Shown: in pieces, positions 1-5,419 of the stretch | Numbering within the stretch: position 1 is the stretch's first letter | Layout of the letters: each line of letters opens with the position of its first letter | Source: Leptolyngbya sp. SIO4C5 | GTDB taxonomy: Bacteria > Cyanobacteriota > Cyanobacteriia > Phormidesmidales > Phormidesmidaceae | Direction of reading: 5' to 3' | DNA length: 6,837 nucleotides | Assembly (NCBI GenBank): GCA_010671965.1 | Contig: JAAHIC010000241.1 | Location: 1 to 6,837, forward strand | Notes under the pieces: generated by a model | What the model was told of the DNA's origin: nothing | Database searches by the model: none | Seen by the model: the letters and a program-made list of their open reading frames with translations, nothing else | Position numbers and translations under genes: made by a program

Positions 1-280
1 TGGTAGGACTGAGGGTGCGATCGCTAAAACCAAAGCCCAGCATATCTATGGCCCAGATCTGATGCTCCCTTGCCAGCAGCGGCAGCAACCGCCGAAACTC
101 CAGCAGCGAACTGTCAAATCCAGACAGCAGTAAAATTGGCGGTTCCCCGGTTCCCTGACAGGCATAGGCAGTAGGGATTGGTTGTTGGGCCAAGGGCGTC
201 TCAATCTCAGCCGTTTGCATCCGCTGGGCTAGGGCAACGGATGTCGGCTCAGTCAGATTTTTGATTTCAGGGGGCAGCAT
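1..280 (-). CDS. alpha/beta hydrolase fold protein, N-terminal part (runs off left edge)
   Basis: Reading leftward from ATG 280-278 gives 93 codons without a stop. They begin MLPPEIKNLTEPTSVALAQR and include PPILLLSGFDSS, LEFRRLLPLL and IWAIDMLGFGFSDR. This is the start of an alpha/beta hydrolase domain: strand beta3 with the oxyanion turn, helix A, then strand beta4 with the D-x-x-G-F-G-x-S-D turn. The catalytic Ser, Asp and His would lie beyond the window. No signal peptide is visible, so it is probably cytoplasmic, and the substrate is unknown. One oddity is that the usual His-Gly of the oxyanion turn reads Ser-Gly. A TTG lies directly before the ATG, and the frame stays open to a TAG about 40 bases further up with no other standard start. 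There is no clear Shine-Dalgarno, so the exact start is uncertain. It is divergent to the M16 peptidase gene. Confidence 0.8.
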   Translation of the reverse strand, partial: MLPPEIKNLTEPTSVALAQRMQTAEIETPLAQQPIPTAYACQGTGEPPILLLSGFDSSLLEFRRLLPLLAREHQIWAIDMLGFGFSDRTLSPT

Positions 281-321
281 CAAGTCTAAGAAAAAATGAA
301 AGGCAGAGCGCGATCGCCAGA

Positions 322-329
322 ACTATAGT
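322..329. promoter_or_regulatory. candidate shared -10 element of a divergent promoter (ACTATAGT)
   Basis: The 88-bp gap between the divergent hydrolase and M16 genes holds the perfect palindrome ACTATAGT. It reads as TATAGT, five of six matches to the bacterial -10 consensus, on both strands. Transcripts starting 7-8 bases downstream would have leaders of about 35 bases to the hydrolase ATG and about 33 bases to the M16 TTG 369. No good -35 hexamer lies at the standard distance on either strand, so this is a weak call. Confidence 0.3.
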
Positions 330-353
330 CATCATAAGGATTTAACACCTAGC

Positions 354-360
354 TTGGAGG
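354..360 (+). promoter_or_regulatory. strong Shine-Dalgarno that fixes the M16 peptidase start
   Basis: TTGGAGG contains the GGAGG core at 356-360, with an 8-base spacer before TTG 369. A TTG at 354 in the same frame overlaps this ribosome binding site and is therefore an unlikely start. Starting at 369 gives a protein that begins with a clean signal peptide. Confidence 0.7.
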
Positions 361-368
361 ACTCATCG

Positions 369-1823
369 TTGGGATTTCGCCTACCAGTGTCCATTTTTGT
401 GCCGCTCACATCCTTTCTAATCGCCATGCCTTCTGTCGCTGAAGTCGCCAATATCGCAGACAAAGAAAGCTCTGGGGTAGACCGATATCGCCTTAACAAT
501 GGTTTAGAAATTTGGCATGAACCGCGCCCTGGCAGCCAATCCGTAGCCGTTCTAGCCGTTGTTAATGTGGGCTCTCGATATGAGTCTGCAGAAAATAACG
601 GTATTTCCCATTTCGTAGAACACATGGTGTTTACGGGAACGGAAGATTTGTCAGAGCAAGCCATCAAGCGCATGATTACGCGCCGGGGGGGACAGTGGAA
701 CGCCTGGACTAGCTATGAGCAAACTGTCTACTACGCGCATTTGGCCGCTCAGGATCTCGGCATTGCTTTGGAGTGGCTAGGGCAAATTTTGACTCATCCC
801 ACCTTCCCTGAAGACAAAATTGACCGCGAGCGAGCCGTTATCTTTCAGGAGAAGTGGGGGCGCTATGGCTGGCTTGTGAATCAGCTAAATCATCTAGGGC
901 TAGGCTATGACCTAAGCTGGCATATTCGGAGAACCCTGTTCCCAGACTCCTCTCTGAACTTACAGATTATTGGAGAGGATCAGTCCCTAGATGCCATTGA
1001 CCGGGCACAGCTGGTTGACTATCACCAAGCTCACTATATCCCTAGTAATGTCACTTTGATTGCCGTTGGCAACGTTGAATCAGAGCAGATTATTGCCCAA
1101 GTGCAGCGGCATTTTTCCCACTGGCAGGCAGATGCAACCCCAAAACTGCTCGAAGCGCCTACCTTTCCAGTGACAGACAGCGATCGCCGCATTGTGGTTC
1201 GAGGGCCAGAAATTACCAATCAGGTCAAGCTGCGAGTCGTTGCCCCCACGGTGGGATATCAACATGAGGATTACTGGAGCTTTGAAGTCCTCAGCGAGCT
1301 GCTGCGTCAGATTTTGATGGAAGAGATTCGCTCAAGGCACGGACTGATCTACAGCGTTCAAGTTTATAATTTTCCTTTCATAGATACGGGCTATTTTTCT
1401 ATCGAGGCGCGATCGCAACGCCGTCACTGGCCCAAGATTGCAGACATTATTCATCGTCAGCTCGATCAGCTCCAAGCTGGCAATCTAGACGATCTCCGAC
1501 TGGACGATGCTAAAGCCGCCCTCCAGGGAAAATTAGCTCTCAGACTCGAAGACAACTTTAGACGCGCTGCCTGGCTAGCTAACTGGGTTAATCCCACATC
1601 AAAGAGCAGTTCTATTCCAGATTATCCTGAGGCGATCGCAGCTGTTGAAGCTGCTGATATTGCCCGCATGACAGAAGCGTATCTGGCTGCCGATCAGCGC
1701 TATTTAGCCATGCATTTGCCAGTTGCCACTGTAGCCAGCAGCTTCCGCTGGCTAGGAATCATTTCTGGCGTTAGTTTGCTGCTTTGGCTGGGCAAACGCG
1801 GTTGGCGATCGCGGCCCAAATAG
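369..1823 (+). CDS. M16-family (pitrilysin-like) zinc metallopeptidase, exported and membrane-anchored
   Basis: This 484-residue protein starts at TTG 369, chosen for the GGAGG 8 bases upstream. Residues 1-24 look like a signal peptide (hydrophobic core, Ser-Val-Ala cleavage site). The M16 zinc site is complete: HFVEH at residues 81-85 (H81, H85 bind zinc, E84 is the catalytic base) and the distal zinc ligand E161, 76 residues after H85 as in active family members. The second half carries the M16_C domain with the signature EEIRSRHGLIYSV near residues 318-330. The last 28 residues contain a hydrophobic helix (WLGIISGVSLLLWLG) followed by a basic tail. The predicted topology is therefore a catalytic body in the periplasm or thylakoid lumen with a C-terminal anchor. 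M16 enzymes degrade peptides in a clamshell formed by two homologous halves. At this length the protein is a single half that would need to dimerise, and no M16 partner is present here. The substrate is unknown. The stop codon lies 2 bp from that of convergent ictB. Confidence 0.88.
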   Translation: MGFRLPVSIFVPLTSFLIAMPSVAEVANIADKESSGVDRYRLNNGLEIWHEPRPGSQSVAVLAVVNVGSRYESAENNGISHFVEHMVFTGTEDLSEQAIKRMITRRGGQWNAWTSYEQTVYYAHLAAQDLGIALEWLGQILTHPTFPEDKIDRERAVIFQEKWGRYGWLVNQLNHLGLGYDLSWHIRRTLFPDSSLNLQIIGEDQSLDAIDRAQLVDYHQAHYIPSNVTLIAVGNVESEQIIAQVQRHFSHWQADATPKLLEAPTFPVTDSDRRIVVRGPEITNQVKLRVVAPTVGYQHEDYWSFEVLSELLRQILMEEIRSRHGLIYSVQVYNFPFIDTGYFSIEARSQRRHWPKIADIIHRQLDQLQAGNLDDLRLDDAKAALQGKLALRLEDNFRRAAWLANWVNPTSKSSSIPDYPEAIAAVEAADIARMTEAYLAADQRYLAMHLPVATVASSFRWLGIISGVSLLLWLGKRGWRSRPK

Positions 1824-1825
1824 GG

Positions 1826-3217
1826 TCACTCAGCTTTTAGCTTCCAGGCTTTAGGGGAACCGGCGACATAGTAGCTAGCTACAATAGCCATCATCAGCCA
1901 CCAGAGCGTGCTAACCTGCGGTCGATACCAAACCGTATCTACGAGGCCGTGGGTCAAAAGTCCTGTCTGCGCAGCGATCGCCGCCATCAGCCAGTAGCCC
2001 TGAACGTCGGCGACCTGCCGTAGCCTGCGCAGCTGCATCAGTCCCTGAGTCACAGCGACCACCAGCAGCCACAGGAAAGCGCAGAAGCCAATCAGTCCGG
2101 CCTCTACAGCAGTTTCTAGAAATACAGAATAGGCGCTTAATGCCGTGTAACGAGGCCGCTGATAGAGAGGATAAACCTGGTTGAAAGCGTCGTTGCCGGG
2201 ACCAATCCCCAGAATGGGGCGATCGCGGATCATGTCAATTACCGCCGCCCAGACATTGAGGCGGAAGTTATTGCTGCTGTCTTGACGACCGACAAAGATG
2301 CTGGCCACGCGCGATCGCAGCGGCTCCAGCGCCAGCACCGCGACAACGACAAAGGCAGCCGCCCCCCCAATAAAAGCGGGTAAAGCCCAGCGCCGCCAAA
2401 ACGAATTAAATCCTATGCTCCACCAGTAGACAAACAGCACCAACAAGACAAAGCCTGCCGCCACAAAGCCAATCCAGCCGCCCCGGCTAAACGTCAGCAT
2501 CAGGCAGACCGTGTTGACCCCCACCATGACGCCTGCCAGCAGCTTGGGCACCCAGCGCGGCCAAGCAAATACCGCCGCCGCGCTTAGCATCACCGCCGGA
2601 ATCAAGTAAGCTGCCAGCAAATTGGGATTGCCCAAATAGCTATAGACGCGGGTGGTACCCGCCAGTGACGAAGTGGGATCAACCCAGGTCGCCAGTGCTT
2701 CTGCGCCAAAAAACCACTGTCTAAGCCCATAGACCGAAACGATCAGCGCGGAGAGCAAATAAACGGTAATCAGCCCGGTTCGCAACCGGGGTCGCCGCAC
2801 CGTCCGCGCCATCAGCAAAAACAGCAGCAGATTCAAGCTGAGCTTGATCAGTCCTTTGATTGCTGCCACCTTGACCGGGGAGAGAGCCGTCGCCAGCACC
2901 ATCACGCCCCAATACAGAATGACTGCTAGATGAACGGGGGTCAGCCCTTTACCCGCCTCATCCGAGATTGTCAGCAGCAGCCAAAAGCTAGCGCAGGCGA
3001 TTAAAAGTACCCCAATCAGAGTTGTAGAGACATAAGGCGCTAAGGCAAAAATCAGAGCCGCTAGCACCAAACCAATTTCATCTGCCCGCTGCAGGAGCCA
3101 GCTAGCCTGTCGCCACTGCCGAAACGGATTGAGCAGGCGATGGAGATAGCTGACTTCGCGCCATTGGTGCAGGGCAAAGCTATCAAATGTAATCTGTCGC
3201 CACACGGAGTTGTGCAT
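1826..3217 (-). CDS. ictB: IctB-type polytopic membrane protein (putative bicarbonate transport, O-antigen ligase/Wzy superfamily)
   Basis: This 463-residue protein starts at ATG 3217. The N-terminus (MHNSVWRQITF, then FLHRLL-type residues) resembles IctB of Synechococcus from memory, and the length is typical. About ten hydrophobic helices are visible. Superfamily motifs include YLGNPNLLAAYL near residues 194-205, TFSRGGW near 242-248, the loop RLNVWAAVIDMIRDRPILG near 319-337, and YTALSAYSVFLETAVEAGL near 357-375. O-antigen ligases usually have a His-Asn in that last motif, but here the positions read Ser-Ala-Tyr-Ser, which fits IctB proteins rather than sugar ligases. The gene was named for inorganic carbon transport, but whether the protein itself carries bicarbonate is disputed. 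An in-frame TTG at 3238 overlaps the end of the pentapeptide gene and is less likely. The ATG lies 11 bases after that gene's stop, so the two are probably co-transcribed. No good Shine-Dalgarno precedes it, suggesting translational coupling. Confidence 0.88.
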   Translation of the reverse strand: MHNSVWRQITFDSFALHQWREVSYLHRLLNPFRQWRQASWLLQRADEIGLVLAALIFALAPYVSTTLIGVLLIACASFWLLLTISDEAGKGLTPVHLAVILYWGVMVLATALSPVKVAAIKGLIKLSLNLLLFLLMARTVRRPRLRTGLITVYLLSALIVSVYGLRQWFFGAEALATWVDPTSSLAGTTRVYSYLGNPNLLAAYLIPAVMLSAAAVFAWPRWVPKLLAGVMVGVNTVCLMLTFSRGGWIGFVAAGFVLLVLFVYWWSIGFNSFWRRWALPAFIGGAAAFVVVAVLALEPLRSRVASIFVGRQDSSNNFRLNVWAAVIDMIRDRPILGIGPGNDAFNQVYPLYQRPRYTALSAYSVFLETAVEAGLIGFCAFLWLLVVAVTQGLMQLRRLRQVADVQGYWLMAAIAAQTGLLTHGLVDTVWYRPQVSTLWWLMMAIVASYYVAGSPKAWKLKAE

Positions 3218-3228
3218 ATTGGGGAAAT

Positions 3229-3747
3229 CTAGCGGCAACCTAAGCTATCACGGGTGGCAATCCCTGTCACCGAATTGATGCCGTCAGCATAGTCACACAT
3301 TTGAGCAATCTGGTAGCGATCCAGAATAGTGTTAGAAAAGTCAGCCCCCTGAATCACAGCGTCAGTGAAGGTGCTGCTAGTGGCGATCGCGTCGGTGAAG
3401 AGAGCGTTAGTGAAGTTGGCACCGTCAAACACAACGCGATCGGCAAAAGCTCCAGACAGGTTGGCCCCACTGAGGTCAGTTTCTAGAAAAGAGGCTTTAG
3501 TCAAGATTGTGCCCTTTAGATTGGCCCCTTTAAAGTCAGCCCGGCGTACTTCTGCCCCCGCGAAAGAAGTCCCTTCCAAATTTTTGCTAGAAAAATCTCG
3601 ATAACTCAGATCGGTGAGGGTATAGTCCACCATATTGTCTTGAGCCCAAGCGGGAAAACTGCTTAAGCACAGCGTCAACCCCACCAGACAGGCAACTAGA
3701 CCCACTCTAGCTAGCTGCCGCAACCCTACCCGAAAATGCTGCATCAT
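3229..3747 (-). CDS. exported pentapeptide repeat protein, thylakoid-lumen type
   Basis: The product has 172 residues. Residues 1-35 form a signal peptide: basic start, hydrophobic core, and cleavage after AWA before QD. Residues 45-144 are 20 uninterrupted pentads of the A(D/N)Lxx type, for example ADFKG, ANLKG, TDLSG and ANLSG. They should fold as five coils of a right-handed quadrilateral beta-helix. The last 28 residues form a non-repeat cap with C151 and C171. These are the only cysteines left after signal cleavage, so a disulfide closing the cap is likely in an oxidising lumen. The C-terminal pattern CDxAxGxNxxTGxxTRxSLxC resembles plant lumenal pentapeptide proteins of the TL15/TL17 kind. 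The biochemical role of this family is unknown. Two consecutive ATGs (3747 and 3744) are possible starts, with AAGG just upstream. ictB follows after 11 bp. DNA-gyrase-mimic (Qnr/MfpA) function is unlikely because the protein is exported. Confidence 0.87.
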   Translation of the reverse strand: MMQHFRVGLRQLARVGLVACLVGLTLCLSSFPAWAQDNMVDYTLTDLSYRDFSSKNLEGTSFAGAEVRRADFKGANLKGTILTKASFLETDLSGANLSGAFADRVVFDGANFTNALFTDAIATSSTFTDAVIQGADFSNTILDRYQIAQMCDYADGINSVTGIATRDSLGCR

Positions 3748-3823
3748 GCCTTGCTCATCCCTGCATCAACAGTAGCTATTATTATCGATGATTGTCGGAG
3801 CGCAGCCGCCCCCATAGCAAAAA

Positions 3824-3842
3824 TTGGATAACTTTAATCCAA
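3824..3842 (-). promoter_or_regulatory. candidate operator/promoter upstream of the pentapeptide-ictB unit
   Basis: A perfect 6-bp dyad, TTGGAT-N7-ATCCAA, lies 77 bp upstream of the pentapeptide start in the 135-bp gap after the anti-sigma gene. Read on the minus strand, the first arm TTGGAT can serve as a poor -35. TGCTAT follows 17 bp later as a poor -10 (3 of 6 matches). The dyad is small and flanked by A-runs, so a protein-binding role is only a guess. I see nothing else firm in this gap. Confidence 0.25.
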
Positions 3843-3882
3843 AAAGTCACCCAATCTCTGATGAAACATGGCTGCAACCACC

Positions 3883-4419
3883 CTATTCGGAGAAAGTGGC
3901 GGGCGCTACTGCCGACTTGGGAATTTCGATAATGGGTTCGTCTAAAGCCACCTCTAGTACGGCGTCTTCGGCAGCAGGCGAAACCAGCTGGGCCAGCTTA
4001 AACAAGCTTGGACGCCCCTCTAATACACCAGAAATACCGCCTAACACCAAAACGGCTGCGGTTCCGGCACCCGCTAAAGCCAGCAGGCGAATTCGCTGCC
4101 CCACCCGCTGCAGCACGCAGGACAGGGTTTGCTCGACAGAGACTTCGGCAGTGGGTACCGGCAAAGTTTGAATTCCCTGCCGGAGCTTCAGCAAACGATT
4201 GTAGAGGCACTGTGCCCCTGGATCATCTGCCAGCCAGCGATTGATCTGCCGACGCTCATCCGGCGTCACTTCACCGTCGAGGTAGGCACTCAATAGCTCA
4301 AAGCGATCGCGTTTAACAGCGTCTAAATCACCGAAAGCCTGACGGCGCTTGGGGGCGAAGGAAAGGGGGTGAGACACAGGAGATTGCATGGAGACGGGCT
4401 GATTGATGTTCAAAGTCAT
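3883..4419 (-). CDS. membrane anti-sigma factor (partner of the SigG-like sigma factor)
   Basis: The product has 178 residues. It contains a basic N-terminal stretch, a cytoplasmic anti-sigma-type helical domain at about residues 38-86 (RFELLSAYLDGEVTPDERR, RWLADDPGAQ, YNRLLKLR), one transmembrane helix at about 110-133 (Ala/Leu/Gly-rich), and a 45-residue acidic tail that would lie outside the cytoplasm. By family analogy the cytoplasmic domain holds the ECF sigma factor inactive at the membrane, and the outer tail may sense a signal. The HxxxCxxC zinc signature of ZAS anti-sigma factors is absent: only C71 sits in this region, so folding should not depend on zinc. The gene lies downstream of the sigma gene on the same strand, as I recall for sigG and its anti-sigma gene in Synechocystis. 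ATG 4419 has no strong Shine-Dalgarno. An in-frame ATG 30 bp further in (residue 11) is an alternative start. Confidence 0.82.
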   Translation of the reverse strand: MTLNINQPVSMQSPVSHPLSFAPKRRQAFGDLDAVKRDRFELLSAYLDGEVTPDERRQINRWLADDPGAQCLYNRLLKLRQGIQTLPVPTAEVSVEQTLSCVLQRVGQRIRLLALAGAGTAAVLVLGGISGVLEGRPSLFKLAQLVSPAAEDAVLEVALDEPIIEIPKSAVAPATFSE

Positions 4420-4532
4420 CTCAGAGCGGATATCGAAAAAATATCAGACTGAGCAAAATGCAGAAACCAATGCAAAAAAAATATTGAGGAATTGGATAAG
4501 CCAGATTCCTCAGATAGTCTATTCGTAATCAT
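4416..4532 (-). CDS. possible 38-residue leader ORF before the anti-sigma gene
   Basis: An ATG at 4532-4530 opens 38 sense codons ending in TGA 4418-4416, which overlaps the anti-sigma ATG as ATGA. The peptide has a hydrophobic stretch (IFFLHWFLHFAQ). No Shine-Dalgarno is visible upstream, and part of the hydrophobic stretch is encoded by the terminator U-tract, so this may be a chance ORF. If translated, it would couple translation to the anti-sigma gene and would disrupt the hairpin it crosses. Confidence 0.2.
   Translation of the reverse strand: MITNRLSEESGLSNSSIFFLHWFLHFAQSDIFSISALR
4474..4512 (-). terminator. Rho-independent-terminator-like hairpin between sigma and anti-sigma genes
   Basis: On the minus-strand RNA, UGAGGAAU (4512-4505) pairs perfectly with AUUCCUCA (4492-4485). 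Inside the loop, UGG pairs with CCA after one bulged C. This gives an 11-bp stem with a 5-base loop, CUUAU. AUA and then eight U (4481-4474) follow. That is the layout of an intrinsic terminator. It lies 94 bases after the sigma stop and 55 bases before the anti-sigma ATG, so it would limit transcription into the anti-sigma gene. Confidence 0.6.
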
Positions 4533-4534
4533 AA

Positions 4535-4542
4535 GAGGAATT
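4535..4542 (-). promoter_or_regulatory. third copy of the stem arm, candidate anti-terminator strand
   Basis: Minus-strand AAUUCCUC repeats the 3' arm of the downstream terminator. Its AUUCCUC could pair 7 bp with GAGGAAU (4511-4505), the terminator's 5' arm, with a 23-base loop. This would exclude the terminator. It borders the 12-bp palindrome TTATCTAGATAA at 4541-4552. Confidence 0.35.
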
Positions 4543-4606
4543 ATCTAGATAAGATACCCCCTCGGATGATAGAGATTTCTGCACCTAACCGACCCAGTTC
4601 AATGAG

Positions 4607-5275
4607 TTATTTAAATGTCTGACCCTCCAGATAGGGCTGAAGTTCCCCTTGCAGCCGCTGGCGGGCACGGGCAATCCGAGATTTTACTGTTCCCAGCGAA
4701 ACGCCAGTGATATCAGCAATCTCTTCGTAAGCCAGTCCCTGAATTTCTCGCAGCACAATAGTGGTGCGGAAGGCTTCAGGTAGCTCAGCGATGGCTAGCT
4801 TAAGCTGGTCGTAGAATTCCCGGCTCAGCATGTCATCTACCGGGCTGGGTAAGTCGGCTGGTAGTTCCCAATCAACTTCACCGTCTTCCAGGGTGCGGGG
4901 GGCGTCAAGCGAAAGCATGGTGCGGACGCGCTTACGCTTACGCAGCTCGTCATAAAACAGGTTGGTAGTGATGCGACCCAGCCAGCCTTTGAACTTGACA
5001 GGTTCATTAAGACGACGAATATTTCGATAGACTCGAATCCAAACTTCTTGGGCCAGGTCAGCGCGGTCTGACCAATCGGGGGCGAGATGGTAAAGGAGTC
5101 GCTCTACATGTGACTGATAGCGCTTTAGCAGCTCTGCAAAGGCGACCTTATCAGGGCGACGACTGCACTGACACCGAAGCACAAGATCGAGGTTGGAAAG
5201 CTGCTCAGGAGGCAACTGAACAGGCGTAGGGAGAGAAGTATCAGGGGAATAAGTCGTTGTGTAAGTAAGACTCAT
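4607..5275 (-). CDS. sigG: ECF (group 3) RNA polymerase sigma factor, SigG-like
   Basis: This 222-residue protein starts at ATG 5275, chosen because AAAGGA lies just upstream. Region sigma-2 spans about residues 44-118: core-binding helices (AFAELLKRYQSHVERLLYHL, DRADLAQEVWIRVYRNI) and the -10-recognition helix (FKGWLGRITTNLFYDELRKRKR). A linker of about 35 residues follows. Region sigma-4 spans about 157-212 and holds the helix-turn-helix YEEIADITGVSLGTVKSRIARAR that reads the -35 element. There is no sigma-3 domain, as expected for ECF factors. The N-terminal extension carries a CxC pair (C35, C37). The next minus-strand gene encodes a membrane anti-sigma factor, so the sigma factor is probably held inactive until an envelope or photosynthetic-membrane stress signal releases it. 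The SigG assignment rests on remembered similarity and this pairing. Target genes cannot be read from the window. Confidence 0.85.
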   Translation of the reverse strand: MSLTYTTTYSPDTSLPTPVQLPPEQLSNLDLVLRCQCSRRPDKVAFAELLKRYQSHVERLLYHLAPDWSDRADLAQEVWIRVYRNIRRLNEPVKFKGWLGRITTNLFYDELRKRKRVRTMLSLDAPRTLEDGEVDWELPADLPSPVDDMLSREFYDQLKLAIAELPEAFRTTIVLREIQGLAYEEIADITGVSLGTVKSRIARARQRLQGELQPYLEGQTFK

Positions 5276-5312
5276 AATTCCTTTATTCAACTGATTGTGC
5301 TTTTCGGGTATG

Positions 5313-5340
5313 TCACCCTGAAATGGTGAGACTCGTCACC
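5313..5340 (-). repeat. inverted-repeat cluster in the sigG leader (GTCACC/GGTGA)
   Basis: On the plus strand, TCACC (5313-5317), GGTGA (5325-5329) and TCACC (5336-5340) make two overlapping dyads with loops of 7 and 6 bases. The second TCACC is also the loop region of ACTCG-TCAC-CGAGT (5331-5344). In a sigG transcript starting upstream, these would give alternative small hairpins 38-65 bases before the ATG. They could equally be a repeated regulator-binding half-site. The function is unknown. Confidence 0.35.
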
Positions 5341-5419
5341 GAGTGTTCACTTGGGTCATCTCAGTAAGTAACGCAAAGCGTTCTTAAGCTTTTTATAAGG
5401 CGATCGCCAAACCCATAGG

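Noticed and set aside
354..368. TTG 354 as the start of the M16 peptidase
   Set aside because: It overlaps the GGAGG ribosome binding site that serves TTG 369, and the five extra residues sit before the natural start of the signal peptide.
332..673. Minus-strand ORF opposite the start of the M16 gene
   Set aside because: The opposite strand encodes a clear signal peptide and HxxEH motif; this frame shows no domain.
1832..1842. AGCT-TTT-AGCT hairpin as terminator for the M16 gene
   Set aside because: The stem is only 4 bp with a 3-base loop and no following T-run, and it lies inside ictB coding sequence.
3218..3238. TTG 3238 as the start of ictB
   Set aside because: It overlaps the end of the pentapeptide gene, and the ATG at 3217 gives the N-terminus expected from the family.
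3365..3604. Plus-strand ORF rich in Lys, Ala and Pro opposite the pentapeptide gene
   Set aside because: It is a shadow of the regular pentad coding pattern and has no Shine-Dalgarno or recognisable domain.
3301..3620. Short-period repeats as a CRISPR-like or DNA repeat array
   Set aside because: The periodicity is about 15 bases with poor nucleotide identity and reflects the encoded pentapeptide repeats.
5276..5290. TTG 5290 as the start of the sigma factor
   Set aside because: The Shine-Dalgarno AAAGGA lies downstream of it, directly before ATG 5275.
5370..5394. AACGC-AAA-GCGTT followed by TTTTT as a plus-strand terminator
   Set aside because: The stem is 5 bp and the T-run begins 7 bases after it, so the geometry is wrong. 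The T-run is equally part of an AT-rich element upstream of the sigma gene.
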